The notes below the pieces were generated by a model. The model was given only the letters and a program-made list of their open reading frames with translations. It ran no database searches and had not been told where the DNA came from. DNA of 64,000 nt from Coleophoma eucalyptorum (Eukaryota > Ascomycota > Leotiomycetes > Helotiales > Dermateaceae): contig JALRME010000006.1 in NCBI GenBank assembly GCA_026120035.1, positions 558,001 through 622,000 on the forward strand, read 5' to 3'. How positions within the stretch are numbered: the stretch's first letter is position 1; each line of letters starts with the position of its first letter. Positions 47,956 to 58,750 of the stretch are shown one piece after another. A program made the translations under genes and the position numbers.

Positions 47956-49921
47956 TCAAGCCGCGGCTGAGTATCCTATGATCTCTCGATCATCATCAAC
48001 AAGTCTACCATATCTATAGCGAACAGAAAGTCAGTATGTATTTCATTTCGCAAGAGGGAGGTGAAGCGAGGAGGGAGGAAACATACTCTAACAAAAGTCT
48101 GAAGAACCAGACCTCCAGATCCTCGTTTCGGAGGACTTTACCAGCCCAATCTCGTCCTTGGAGAGCAATTCTCTCTGCTTCCTTTTTCCCAGTTGTCTCA
48201 CCTGCAAACCACCTCACAGCTTCAACCCACTCATCGCCTCGCAGACTAAGAGGGATGAAATGTATCCAAGGCTTTAACCACTCTTCATGCCACTCCCTAA
48301 AAACAGCCATCTTGTACACCAAACTTTTGCTCTTGAGGAATGCGTGAAACCGTCCACTAAATGCATTCCCATCCATATCGAGCAGGTATTTATATTTCCA
48401 AGCATCTTGCTGCTTCGCCGTTTCTTTGATAGTGAAGAATTCTTTCTGAGCGTTGCAGTCTTCGTCATCGCATTGTCCGACATGTGAAAAGTAGATGTCC
48501 ATGATCTCCTTGAAATCGCTGCGGGGGACACTCTTGACCTGCCAGTCCTCCTTGCCCTCAGGAGTTGGGCTGTGATTTACAAGAATCTTGGCTTGATCTA
48601 CAGCATTGATCTTTGATACGATCTTCTGCCGGTGCTGTCGCCTCCAGCCTCCGTTTCGACTGAATCCCCCTGTGGTAGAGCCACGCCAATAGAATTTGTC
48701 TTTCTTCTTTGTCCATGCGAAGTCTTCAGTATCGTTGTATGGGACCTTACCATACCAATACCACGGCGAAGGGTACAGGATATCTGAGAATGAAGAGATC
48801 TTCGACTGAGAGAAGATTGGGAAGAGATCGTGAACTACATTGAAAGCATTAGGTCTGTCGAAAAATCCATAAGTCTCGGCGAGAGATGGCGATTGACATA
48901 TGTCTGAGAATGCTGTCTGGTTGTAGACAAAACCAAGCTCTCCCACAGCATAGCTATCATAGTTGTCTTCCTTTGACCCATCTTCCAAAGTTCTTGCTGG
49001 ACTCTCCGGAGGGCATGATATTCTGGAGTGTGTCCAAGTAGGTTGATGTGCGAAAACGTTGAATCGAGTCAACTTGACTTCGTCAATTCGTGATCCATCA
49101 TTCAAGTCCTTAGGTCGCAGAGACCAGGAATTTCTCGGAGCAGCCACAGCATTTGCTGTTGGCATCTTGACCTCTTTAGCACTGCGCACCAACCGTGCAA
49201 GATCATCGTGGGGGACCACAACTCGAGGCTCGTCGTGAATATTGAAGCATATATCCATGTCTGGCAGATACTTCACAAAATCCTTTATCATGCCTACGGT
49301 TGCGTCTCTCTGCCAATCTCCGCCTCCTTCAATCTTCTTGCTCTCCCCATCTCTAATCATCAATCCAATCAAGCTGTTCCCAAATCCCAATGCCTCTCGG
49401 GCTCGCGCCCTGATCGTGGAAGGGTTTAATCCCCAGAAAGGCGTGAGGGCATCGTGAATGATATCATATTCATCGATCAACTGCACATTCTTCGAAACTG
49501 CGAATTGGTACCACTTGTCGAAATTCGGCGGAGGTGGTATACCGTATCGTCTTCTGTATTCTGCCACTGCCTCTTCCAGAGTCTTAGACTGCGCAGCCTT
49601 CTTCTTCTCGAATTCTTGTTCAGCATCCTTGATGAGTTGCCATATTGGATGCGATGAAGTGCCTAGTTTGTAGGCAGGTGTTTTGGGAGCTGCTGGAACG
49701 GGTGCCTGAGCAGATGGTGAATTCGAGAGCGGATTAGAGGGTATTGACTGTCGAGGGATCGTAGTGACAGGCTGGCGCAATAGATATAACGACACCGCAG
49801 CAAATGAAAGGAGGCAAAACAGCAGGATAGTGTGTCGTGACCTCATCCTTCTCTTTGTTGTCATAAAAAGAGCATTTAGAGAAGAGCTCCTATGGGGACT
49901 TGCATTCAGATTTCGGTTCAT
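47956..49921 (-). CDS. CAP10-like glycosyltransferase (GT90 family)
   Basis: Two exons, 49921-48087 and 48013-47956, split by a 73-nt intron; 630 aa. The short second exon adds the family-like ending LLEYGRLVDDDREIIGYSAAA; without splicing the frame ends in unrelated residues. A single membrane anchor at about 32-48 (HTILLFCLLSFAAVSLYLL) gives a type II topology with a luminal catalytic domain. KDKFYWRGSTTGG at about 408-420 and the YLLDMDGNAFSGRFHAFLKS segment are the strongest GT90/CAP10 marks. Relatives include Cryptococcus Cap10 and Cxt1-type xylosyltransferases and animal POGLUT proteins. The sugar and acceptor here are unknown; action in the Golgi on wall or glycoprotein glycans is inferred. 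Confidence 0.9.
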
Positions 49922-50438
49922 ACTCGAGAACCTAGACCCCTGAACCACAGGCGCGTCACGAATATGGCGTCGTAACCATCACAGTGGATCCTGCTGTCAA
50001 TTTTGGAACGCAGACAGACTTGTCAGATATAGATGCAGGTCTTGTTCGTATGCTAGGATTGGCGATGGGCTTGTTGTAAAAGAAGGTTTACTTGTCTCGA
50101 GACCAAAAAATGGACCATCTTGGCATTTACCCGCAAGTAAAAACAGGGATGAAAGCATGCGTACAACCCTTAAAACTGCCAATCACATGGAACGCTGGTC
50201 TATCAATTCAAAATTATTTTATGAACACGGTGCAAATGCATGGAGATCATGAGTTTTTGAATTGGCTTTTTGGGCACACTATTTCTTTATCCGTAGATGA
50301 AGAGTATACATGCTAAAGCAAGAAAATAAGTCAGGGTATATCAACGCTCCAGACAATTCTTTAAAGATGTGCCCCAACTGTGACCCCTATGGTTACAGAG
50401 ACTCATGATACTCCAAACGCCTTTTTAATTTTTATTCT
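49922..50438. other. Intergenic, GT90 promoter and RPS22 3' flank
   Basis: 517 bp with no coding evidence. Confidence 0.5.
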
Positions 50439-51071
50439 TTAGTAGAAGAATCCAATGATCTTTCCGGCAACGTGCTTGCGGCGGGCCTCCTCGTGGTCCA
50501 TGATACCAGCGGAGGTAGTGAGGACGATGTAACCGAATTGACGGGCTGGGAGAAGCTTGACAACCCACTTCTCCATATCGGCAAGACGGACGTTGTAGCG
50601 GGGGGAGATGACACCAGTCTTGTTGAGGCTGTCGTAATGTCAGCAGTGGTTACATAAAATGTAGTTGCGATTCTTACCGGCCATTCAATTGGATGACGAT
50701 CTTGCCGGAGCGGTGGTCATCAACCTCCTCGAATTCACCAATGTATCCTGAAGAACAAAGTCAGTATGTTGCGAAAGATTAAACGTGTAACGTCAGGAAT
50801 AAAAATCAGAGAACGTGTAAGATCCTCGCATAAATATGATCTATCGGCAACTTAAAGGACTCTGGTCGTGTTGTTTTGAGACCATCATCTAGTTATCATG
50901 CCGAACAGGAGTGAGAAAAGAAATTCCTTGCTACATACCGTGCTTTTGCATGACACTGAGGAACTTGACGATGACCTTGGAACTTGGGCGGATCAAGACC
51001 TGTCGCTTTCCGGACTTCTCGGCGTTGTTGATGGCGTTGAGCGCATCGTTGAGAACGGAAGTCTTAACCAT
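50439..51071 (-). CDS. RPS22: RPS22, small ribosomal subunit protein uS8 (S15a)
   Basis: Three exons: 51071-50939, 50747-50678 and 50628-50439; introns of 191 and 49 nt; 130 aa, exactly the family length. The chain starts [19 protein letters not shown] and ends with the [18 protein letters not shown] block typical of eukaryotic uS8. It binds the central domain of 18S rRNA and is needed for 40S assembly. The first intron is more than three times the usual intron length here, which is notable because ribosomal-protein introns, including one in yeast RPS22B, can carry snoRNAs. The gene is divergent to RPS12. Confidence 0.97.
50790..50890 (-). ncRNA. Candidate box C/D snoRNA in RPS22 intron 1
   Basis: On the minus strand, ATGATGG (50888-50882), one base off the C-box consensus, is followed after about 70 and 85 nt by CTGA at 50809-50806 and 50796-50793. 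TAAC shortly before the C-like box can pair with GTTA just after the second CTGA. The evidence is weak and rests on boxes and spacing only. Confidence 0.25.
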
Positions 51072-51622
51072 TTTGTCGGATGGAGATTCTCAAATCGTGA
51101 GATGGGGAAGTGAGGTATCTGCAATAAAATGGTATATTAGCCTTCATGGGCTCTGAGCATGGAGAGTGCCCTCATGATTGACAAGAGGGTTCTTCAGCTC
51201 GTTGTCGAGGAGAATAGCGTATCCACATCTTTCAATTGCTTCAAATTCTCGAGGTTAAGTCGCAGAACTGCAGTAGGAAATAATTTGTTCCCTCGTTGAA
51301 TCGCATATTGAGTAGATGTGGATTGCACCCTCCGCCTTTCATGAAGGACTCCAGGATAGATCTTGCGTTGGGCTGTACATACCTCGATAATGTTCTCGTG
51401 GTGGTGGATGAGGAAAGTTCGTTCGTTTGGCACAGAAGATGAGGGAATATTTGAGTGTGCCGAGCGCGACCCTAAAATTTTGCGTGCTCGCTTACCGAAT
51501 ACAAGCGCGTTTAACCCACCATCGACATCCAGAAAATCACCGCCGGATCTTCGATCTATAACTTTTCTACTATCAAACATAACGACAACTCTTCGAGGAC
51601 CCGAAGATATCATACAGTCAAG
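51072..51622. promoter_or_regulatory. Bidirectional promoter of RPS22 and RPS12
   Basis: 551 bp between starts of two small-subunit ribosomal protein genes. A 162-codon minus frame crosses it and the RPS12 start but is a by-product with no family features. Confidence 0.55.
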
Positions 51623-52281
51623 ATGGTACGTTTTGTCTCTGAATTGGGGATTATTTGGATCGAATGAAACTTGATTCCACATTCTGGGCGCAATTCTATG
51701 CGTTTGAATATACGGATATCTCGCCTTTGATCTTCCACAACCATGCCTTTAAAAGTTCGTATACTGACTTGAATCTAGTCTGACGCAGAAGAGCCTACCT
51801 CCCCCATTGTCGCCGAGGCCGACGAGGTCGAAGTCAGCGGAGATGCCGCCAGCAAGGGACAAATGTCCGTTCTCGATGCCCTGAAGGGTGTTCTCAAGCT
51901 CGCTCTCATGCACGACGGTCTTGCCCGTGGACTCCGTGAGGCCTCTAAGGCTCTCGACAGACGTCAAGCCCACATGTGTGTCTTGAACGAGGCATGCGAG
52001 GAGGAGGCATACAAGAAGTTGGTTGTTGCGCTCTGCTCTGAGCACAAGATCCCCTTGATCAAGGTTCCAGACGGAAAGCAATTGGGCGAGTGGGCTGGTC
52101 TCTGTGAGTATCTCTGAATTTCTGAGGTGAAGAACGTTGTGCTGACTTTTATTTAGGTGTTCTTGACCGTGAGGGAAATGCCCGCAAGGTTGTCAACTGC
52201 TCTTGCGTTGTCGTTAAGGACTGGGGTGAGGAGTCTCAAGAGCGCTCCATCCTCCTCAACTACTTCCAAACCGAGCAGTAA
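51623..52281 (+). CDS. RPS12: RPS12, small ribosomal subunit protein eS12
   Basis: Three exons, 51623-51625, 51779-52103 and 52157-52281; introns of 153 and 53 nt; 150 aa. The first exon codes only the initiator Met: ATG is followed directly by GTACGT, and the next exon begins SDAEEP. The body is an L7Ae-like fold with [21 protein letters not shown] and [20 protein letters not shown], as in eS12. It sits on the 40S beak. Without the one-codon exon the second exon has no ATG before residue about 30, which supports the split start. It faces away from RPS22 across a 551-bp shared promoter. Confidence 0.95.
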
Positions 52282-52486
52282 AGAGTCATCGATGGAGTTA
52301 CGTGAGGTGGATAGACATTTGACCATGGCTGGAGCTTTCTTCTGATGTATTTTATATTCGAGGATGCATTGGCACATGGGCGATAAGAAATGGAATCGAT
52401 CTTTCGTGCTTTGGAACATATTTGTTGCCCTGCTTTACCAGCTGATTTGACGCCTGACGCCTAGCAATTATTTGCTAAAGATTTCT

Positions 52487-52992
52487 TCATTTCCTTCCCT
52501 CCACCATTAATATGTGATATCCAAATCCAGTCTTAACCTCCCTGTATTTCGGATTCGCAGCAGTGCTTGCTTCGAGTTCGAATGCGACAGCTTCAAAAGC
52601 TGGGTCCAAATCCCCACGACCTTTCCATCCAAGTGCGCCACCTATGAGTTTTTAATACAGGGGTAATCTGTGTAAAGTCGAACTGAGAAGAAAAACATAC
52701 CAGCTCTTGCTTTGTCCTCGCTGAATTCCCTTGCAACGTCTCCAAAGTTTGCACCGTTCTTCAGCTTCTCAAGTGCCTCCTCCTTCTTGCCATGCTTTTC
52801 ACACTGCGAATTCATCAGATGCCGACATTCAGAAAAGAAGCATCAGTTCGAAAGACAGACCAGAATATGTCGGACGTTGATCTGCTGCGCACCCTTGACC
52901 TTCCCACCCTTCTCCTCTGCAGCATCTCCTTTTCCCTTCCCTTTCCCTTTTGCAGCACCGCCCTTGTCAGCCGTCTTGCCTTTGGGTGCCAT
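52487..52992 (-). CDS. PIN4: PIN4-type parvulin peptidyl-prolyl isomerase
   Basis: Three exons, 52992-52861, 52803-52701 and 52641-52487; introns of 57 and 59 nt; 129 aa. A Lys/Gly-rich basic tail of about 35 residues precedes the parvulin domain: [14 protein letters not shown], then [21 protein letters not shown], and the ending [14 protein letters not shown]. It lacks the basic phosphate-binding loop of Pin1/Ess1, so it should not be specific for phospho-Ser/Thr-Pro. Human Par14 binds DNA and pre-ribosomes; a nuclear or nucleolar role here is inferred. It is tail-to-tail with RPS12, 205 bp apart. Confidence 0.94.
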
Positions 52993-53464
52993 CTTCAGCG
53001 ACTTGTACTTGTATTTGCACTCGTCAGGCTTGGTGTTGGTGTTGGCGGATGCGAATAGAGGGGAATTTGCATATGGCGGGGCTTGATTGGACCCTGCGTC
53101 ACAAGAGAACAGAGCTCCAAGGTGAGGTCACGCCGTGTCACGTCAAAAATAGCTTCATGAAGAATATTTCAATTTTTGTATCAGTCACCGTATTGCATTG
53201 GTTCTAGATCTTCGTATCCTGCGATACATTTCATATATCTTCACATATACTTCGTTTCTTTTCATTTCCCCAATTCCGTATATATTTTTCTTGCTATCTT
53301 CGTAGACTGCCAGAATCTCTCATAGGGTTGAAATTAACTTTCCGTAGCTTTTCGCCGACTGATCTCGAAGCCTGTCAATTAAGTTAGTATCTACCTAACT
53401 TAACTAATTGTTTCTTCGAAGAAGTTCCGGCTCGTCTACACAGATATTCTTTTGGCATAAAGCA
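52993..53464. promoter_or_regulatory. Divergent promoter PIN4 / cysteine dioxygenase
   Basis: 472 bp between outward-facing start codons; no coding evidence. Confidence 0.5.
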
Positions 53465-54214
53465 ATGTCTCCGGGTGTTCTGCTGGAAGAAAAGCCAAAA
53501 CAAGCATTCGAAGTCAAAGCCATTGATGAATTTCATAAACTCGTAGAAGACCTGTCCAAAACCCTGGGACCTACTTCGGGTCTCAATTCTAACGATGTTG
53601 ATGTCCTGAAACTGCAGTCGTTAATGGAGCAATACACCTCCAAAGAACAGGACTGGAAGAAATATGCCTTCTCCGACGCGACCCGAGGCTACACTCGGAA
53701 TCTAGTGGATGAAGGAAATGGTAAAAGCAATCTTGTAAGTCGAATCCAACATCCTCGCCGAATATATCCGCTAAAATGTGATATATAGCTTGTCTTGGTC
53801 TGGACACCGAGCAAAGGTAGCCCGATCCATGATCACGCCCATGCTCACTGCCTCATGAAGGTTCTTAAAGGAACCTTGAAAGAGACACGCTATGCATTCC
53901 CTACGGAGACTGGCTCGGCGTTGTCAGTCATCATGGAAACTACCTACCGAGAGAGCCAGGTGACTTATATGTCTGATGAGCTGGGTTTGCACAAGATTTC
54001 CAATCCTGACACAAACGACTTTGCTTTCTCACTGCATCGTAAGTGCACTAATTTTCGCATTGTGATAGAGCTATCGCTGAGTACTTCAATAGTCTACACA
54101 CCCCCCAATGCCAGAATTGAAGGATGTCACATCTTCAATGAACGGACGGGGACACAGAGTCATGTCACGCAATCTGAGTTTTATTCTGAGTTCGGCCGCC
54201 GACTGGAGAAGTAA
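53465..54214 (+). CDS. CDO1: Cysteine dioxygenase
   Basis: Three exons, 53465-53734, 53789-54038 and 54093-54214; introns of 54 nt each; 213 aa. This is a cupin fold with iron ligands His104 and His106 in HDHAHAHC and His158 in LGLHKIS. Arg78 in YTRNLVD is the counterpart of substrate-binding Arg60 of the mammalian enzyme. Cys111 and Tyr175 match the pair that forms the thioether cofactor in eukaryotic enzymes; intron 2 lies just before the Tyr (LH|LYTPP). The enzyme oxidises L-cysteine to cysteine sulfinate and controls cysteine and sulfite levels. In dermatophytes it supports growth on keratin. Start is the only ATG ahead of the conserved part. Confidence 0.96.
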
Positions 54215-55096
54215 AGCATCGATAGTATGCCCTTGGGCGAGAAATCATTAAAGCACATCCGTCATTTCAGTACTAACTACCTTCCGTCATTTGTTTCATG
54301 ATCATACAGGTGTTTGGGCTGGTGTAGTATGCATGAGCATAGACTGGACTGGAGTAGAATTGACATACACTAAAGATTAGATTAGAAGAAAGAGAGCAAT
54401 AGATTCGGCGTAATCATTCAAGGTCACTCTCGCAGCTATCAGTCCAGTTCAGTGTGATTGAGATCTGAATTACCGTTAGTCGTTCATCAAAGGTTGCGAT
54501 ATAGAATATCTTGTGCCTATGAACGATAAGGATTGAGTGGATATCGTAAAGCTTTGAAAGTGTGCAGCAAAAGATAGGTAAGGCGGCCAAGGAGGACCCG
54601 TAACTTCTCGCTGCTACTGCTATTAGGGGTGGGATGTGAGTGTAGCCACTAACAGGAGTGGCAATAATGTGCAAAATTCTTGAGCCTACCCTTGGAGAAG
54701 CACGAGAAAGGTATCTTGAGGAGACTGTTGGGTATGTGGCTCTGTAAATGTAAAACAGACCTTTTGGTGAGCGTGAGCCATTCGACTTTAGAGATTAGAA
54801 CTTCGTTAGTAATGTAAGCTTCTTTGGACGATATGTCCTATATAATATATAGTTCAAGTTAATGTGGCCTCGTTTAATTGAGCAATACTTGGTTGTGGCA
54901 GTTGTCAATCCATTCTGCTATCATAAGCCATTTGGTGGATCTATGGTCTATCATACTAGTGCAATGACGAAATACCAGATGTACCTAGAATGCTACAACT
55001 TTTGCCCGCCCGATCATGAATCCTTCTGCCAACGCCTGCAATGTAAGGAACACCGATTTCCCAACTCCAAGGAAAGGTTTGTACAAAAATGACAAA
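54215..55096. other. Convergent intergenic region, no gene seen
   Basis: 882 bp between the cysteine dioxygenase and PUS7 stops. AT-rich; only short frames. Confidence 0.5.
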
Positions 55097-58000
55097 TCAT
55101 CTACCGCCACTGAAATCTGGTTTGTATGTCTTGACACCTCCTACCTTCATCAACTCGCGCAGTGCCATGGTTGCATACTGACTGGAGCCCAGTGCAAATT
55201 TGACTATAACTCCGATCTTTGCAGAGGCCATATTCTCAATATCCACCTGCTCACCTTGAGCCATGGCATTTCCTGGAGTTTGTTCGACGGTATTATGTAT
55301 GGCATCCATACCATTCAGCATCGAGTCTGCGGAGCGTTTGATTGTAAGTCTTGCTGGGCTCGTATCGAGTCTAACCCCGCCATCTGCGGAATCAGTAGTA
55401 GATGATGATGGAACCCGTGAACTTGTGGCGTGATTGGAGTTATTAGACTTGTCGACCTCTATCCTCGAATCTGAGCTGCTGTCGTACTGTGGAGGCTCTA
55501 ACGCCTTCGTTCCAGACGCCTCAGCACACTCATCAACCGACCCTTGATGCATGACAGTGGTACGTTTACCAGTACGCTGAGCGAAGCCATTTTGGTCGAC
55601 AGCCGTTTGGATGTAGGTGTCTTTGAAGGTTGGCTGCTTAATTTCTGAAGGGTCACAGGGATTGAGCGCTACTATTGCTGCGGCCTCTGCAGCAGCTTTG
55701 TCTTCTGCAGCCAGCTTCGTTGGTAAAGCATTCCAAGCAGCAAGGGCTGCAGTGTTGGCTTCAGCGGGAGTCTGCGGGGCGGTATGGACACGGCCAACTC
55801 GATCATTTCCATTTCTGTGATCTCCTTGACCATTATGTTGGCGTCCGTTACGATCGCTCTGATTATCTCTCTGGGTTTGAGGTCTTGACTTTTGAAGCTT
55901 CTCTAGATCTGTCTCTACGAGCTGTTCGTTTTCATCGTGATATACCTTGACCTCGAAGCTCATCTGCTGCGTAACCTGGCCCAGGACCTTGCGGTAACTT
56001 CCACTAAGACTAAAATCCTTTTGTGGACGACGCATGTTAGCAGGATCAAGCCCGCCACCACGCTCACTACTCATAAACTCTTTATAATAGTCGCCGATAT
56101 CGTTGTCCGGGTAGTTGATGTCGTATCCTGGTGTAGGTAGAACGATATCGAAAATAGAATATTGCCCACTCGCTGCCTCCTCGTCACTTAGGGGTCGAGC
56201 TCGTTGGAAAAGGTCGTCGTGAGAAAGAGCGCTATCATCTACGGCTGGTCGAATGACTACCTCGCCATTCTCGTCGATCTCATTTTCCTTCGCAGCAGCA
56301 GCGTTTCTTATAGCCTGCCCATCAACAAGGACTAGATCTCCCTGGATAACTTTGTCGCCATAGCGAGACCATCGCTCACTGGTGACTGCATTCCACACTA
56401 GTGACTGGTATGCATGAACGTACATCAATTTGAGATTCCTGTTGATGGTCTGAAGCGCACCCAAGTAGTCAGTCTTTCTTGCCTGATGGCCAAGATGGCG
56501 AATGATGGCCGATTCCGCAGAGAACTTCCTTGGGAGCTTCTGCAATGCTGCATGTGAGGCACCCGTCTTATTAAAAAGACTGATTGCTTCTGCTCTTGCC
56601 AAATCGTCTCTGCTCACTAGGGTACCTTCTGGAACAGATCCAGGGTCAGAGACTGCTCTCAAGGACTCTTCACTAACAGTCAGAATAGCCCGGACTGCAC
56701 CTTCAAAGTCACCCCTGAGTATTCTAGTACCAACAATATCTGTTCCGATACCGAAAGTGCCAAACCGTTGCAGGCCGAAATAATTGAGAAATCCTCGCTG
56801 CTGCAGATATTTGACAGCATCGCCGACAACATTGTTTGCGACTTGAACCCTGCTTGTAAGGTCCATGCCGGAATCATCACCAAAGTGGCAATTGCGAAGA
56901 GTGATGTGGAACTGATTACCTTGCAGCTCTCCAAGCTCTAATGCGTGCTTTTCGTACTTGAAATTTCCAACGCGGGAGCCTCTTAGTTCTCGATTAATCC
57001 CCGCCACTCTATCAGCATATTGTCTGAATACAGAAACGCGTTGGACAGTTACGGCACGGCGGTCTTTGGTTCCAGAGAATGCGAAGTCTCGTGGCTTTAA
57101 CTTCAACATCTTAGCGAGAAAGGAGACCACCTCCATCGTATCCTTATTCTCCTTGTACAAGGAAAAGTGAAGATACTGGCCTCCAAGCTCTTCCCAGCCA
57201 AGTTTGCCCTTGGATTGACCTTGCCTGAACTGACGGGGATTATTCTGTTGCTTGGCGCCAGCTCTGGGCGCAGCTGATATCTTGATAGCATCATCGCTGA
57301 CAAGCTCAGTTTCAAGAGTCGATGCAAAGATGCGGCGTACATCCTGATGCACTTTTGTGCGGATTTCTTTGTCAGGGATAGGGTCCGACATTAACGAACC
57401 AAATAGGCTTGCTTTTTTGTCAGGTTTTGAGACAACTTCTGCATGAAATTTGATAAGTTGCTCCTTGATGGCTTCCCCAAAATATGACGTAAGCAAAGCC
57501 TCATCAATAGCAGACAATAACCTTGCTGGTGTCCTGGTCTCATCAGAGACAGGATCCGTAGTATTTGCTGACGCTTGAACAGTGGTAATCTCCTTCATTG
57601 AAGGATCATGGCTCTCTTGCTCACCTTCAGTGTGAGCTTGGGTGGAAGATTTCAGGTTGATTCTGGCAGCAAATTCGGGATCTTCCAGGCGGATATCCTG
57701 GGCAGCGAATTTTGGAGGAACCGTTTTCTTCTCCTCGGTCTTAATCTCAGCTTTGATAGGCGGAGTTACTTTCTCGTCAATGTTAACTGCAGGTTTCACA
57801 GAGGTAACATCTTGAGGCTAGAAGAGATCGTTAGCTTCAGAGTAAGAGACATGTAGATGCCAACCATGATCAAGTGTATTGGATAGTTTACGATATTTAG
57901 AATAGTAAACTGAGTAACGCACCTTGGGAAGTTGATTAAACTTGGGTGCCCGGTCATCTGTCAAATGTACAACAGTTCCATCAGGAGTGATTTCGTTGAC

Positions 58001-58501
58001 CAAGAAATCAGTATATCTGTTATTGAAGCATCAGTACAGGCTCGCTTTGGAGAAATAAACACTGGTGAAAACTAGGCGAAAAGGTGAGGTGAACGAACGA
58101 GCAAGCCCGCTAAATCTGTGGAGACTAGATGGCAGCTGGGGCGGTGCAAAGGCTGAATATAACAATTCCTCAGGAGCGATGGCATGAAACAGAAATCTAG
58201 TAGTCCGGGGCCGCGAAGAATGCTTAGAAACGTACCTTTGCTTCAATATGCCAGAGAAGCCTGGATTGGTCGAGTTGACAAAGCATAGAATGCCTACTTC
58301 AGCCTCTCGTTCAGGTTGAAATCCTCCGCTCTTGTCGTTAGGCTTGGGCTTTTCTAGATCCATCTGCGTAATACCAGATTGGATGATCTTTGCGGTGTTG
58401 TGGTCTGTCGAAGATGTGGAAGGTAACTGTGCTGAAGGAGAGGCTTTGAGGCGCTTGGAAGGACGCTCGTCGAGGTCGTTTGGCGGGGGGAGGCTAGCCA
58501 T
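55097..58501 (-). CDS. PUS7: PUS7, TruD-family tRNA/mRNA pseudouridine synthase
   Basis: Three exons, 58501-58236, 58016-57923 and 57817-55097; introns of 219 and 105 nt; 1026 aa, longer than yeast Pus7 (676). The TruD signature FSGTKDRRAVTVQRVS holds the catalytic Asp372, and NYFGLQRFG follows at 465-472. The N-terminal part has EVGILCFVNSTNPGFSGILKQRYTDFLVNEI, matching the start of the family. The extra length is a low-complexity segment inserted between the TruD core and the conserved end VKFALGSSQYATMALRELMK, with Asn/Arg/Gly, Ala and Ser stretches. Pus7 modifies U13 or U35 in tRNA, and U2 snRNA and mRNA, at UNUAR-like sites. The next minus-strand gene starts upstream and ends 249 bp before this start codon. 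Confidence 0.93.
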
Positions 58502-58750
58502 TATCACTAGCACAGCAGCCTTGAGGCTGCTCTTTCTGACTTAGGAAGCAACACTGCAAAGCAAAGAAGCAAATGGTAATCCTCAAAACTTCCAAGGTTT
58601 GAATATTGTTGCTGAGCACGTGAGGATGGCACATAAAAAACTAGAAGCATTGATATTCGCTTCGCTACGGTGACCTTGGTTTACTCAATCTCCACTCTCA
58701 CTTCCTTAACCTCAACAGCTTCATCCTCCCACGAAAAGACTACCTCTGCT

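Noticed and set aside
51194..51682. 162-codon minus frame across the RPS12 start
   Set aside because: It covers the shared ribosomal-protein promoter and the RPS12 first exon, and shows no domain.
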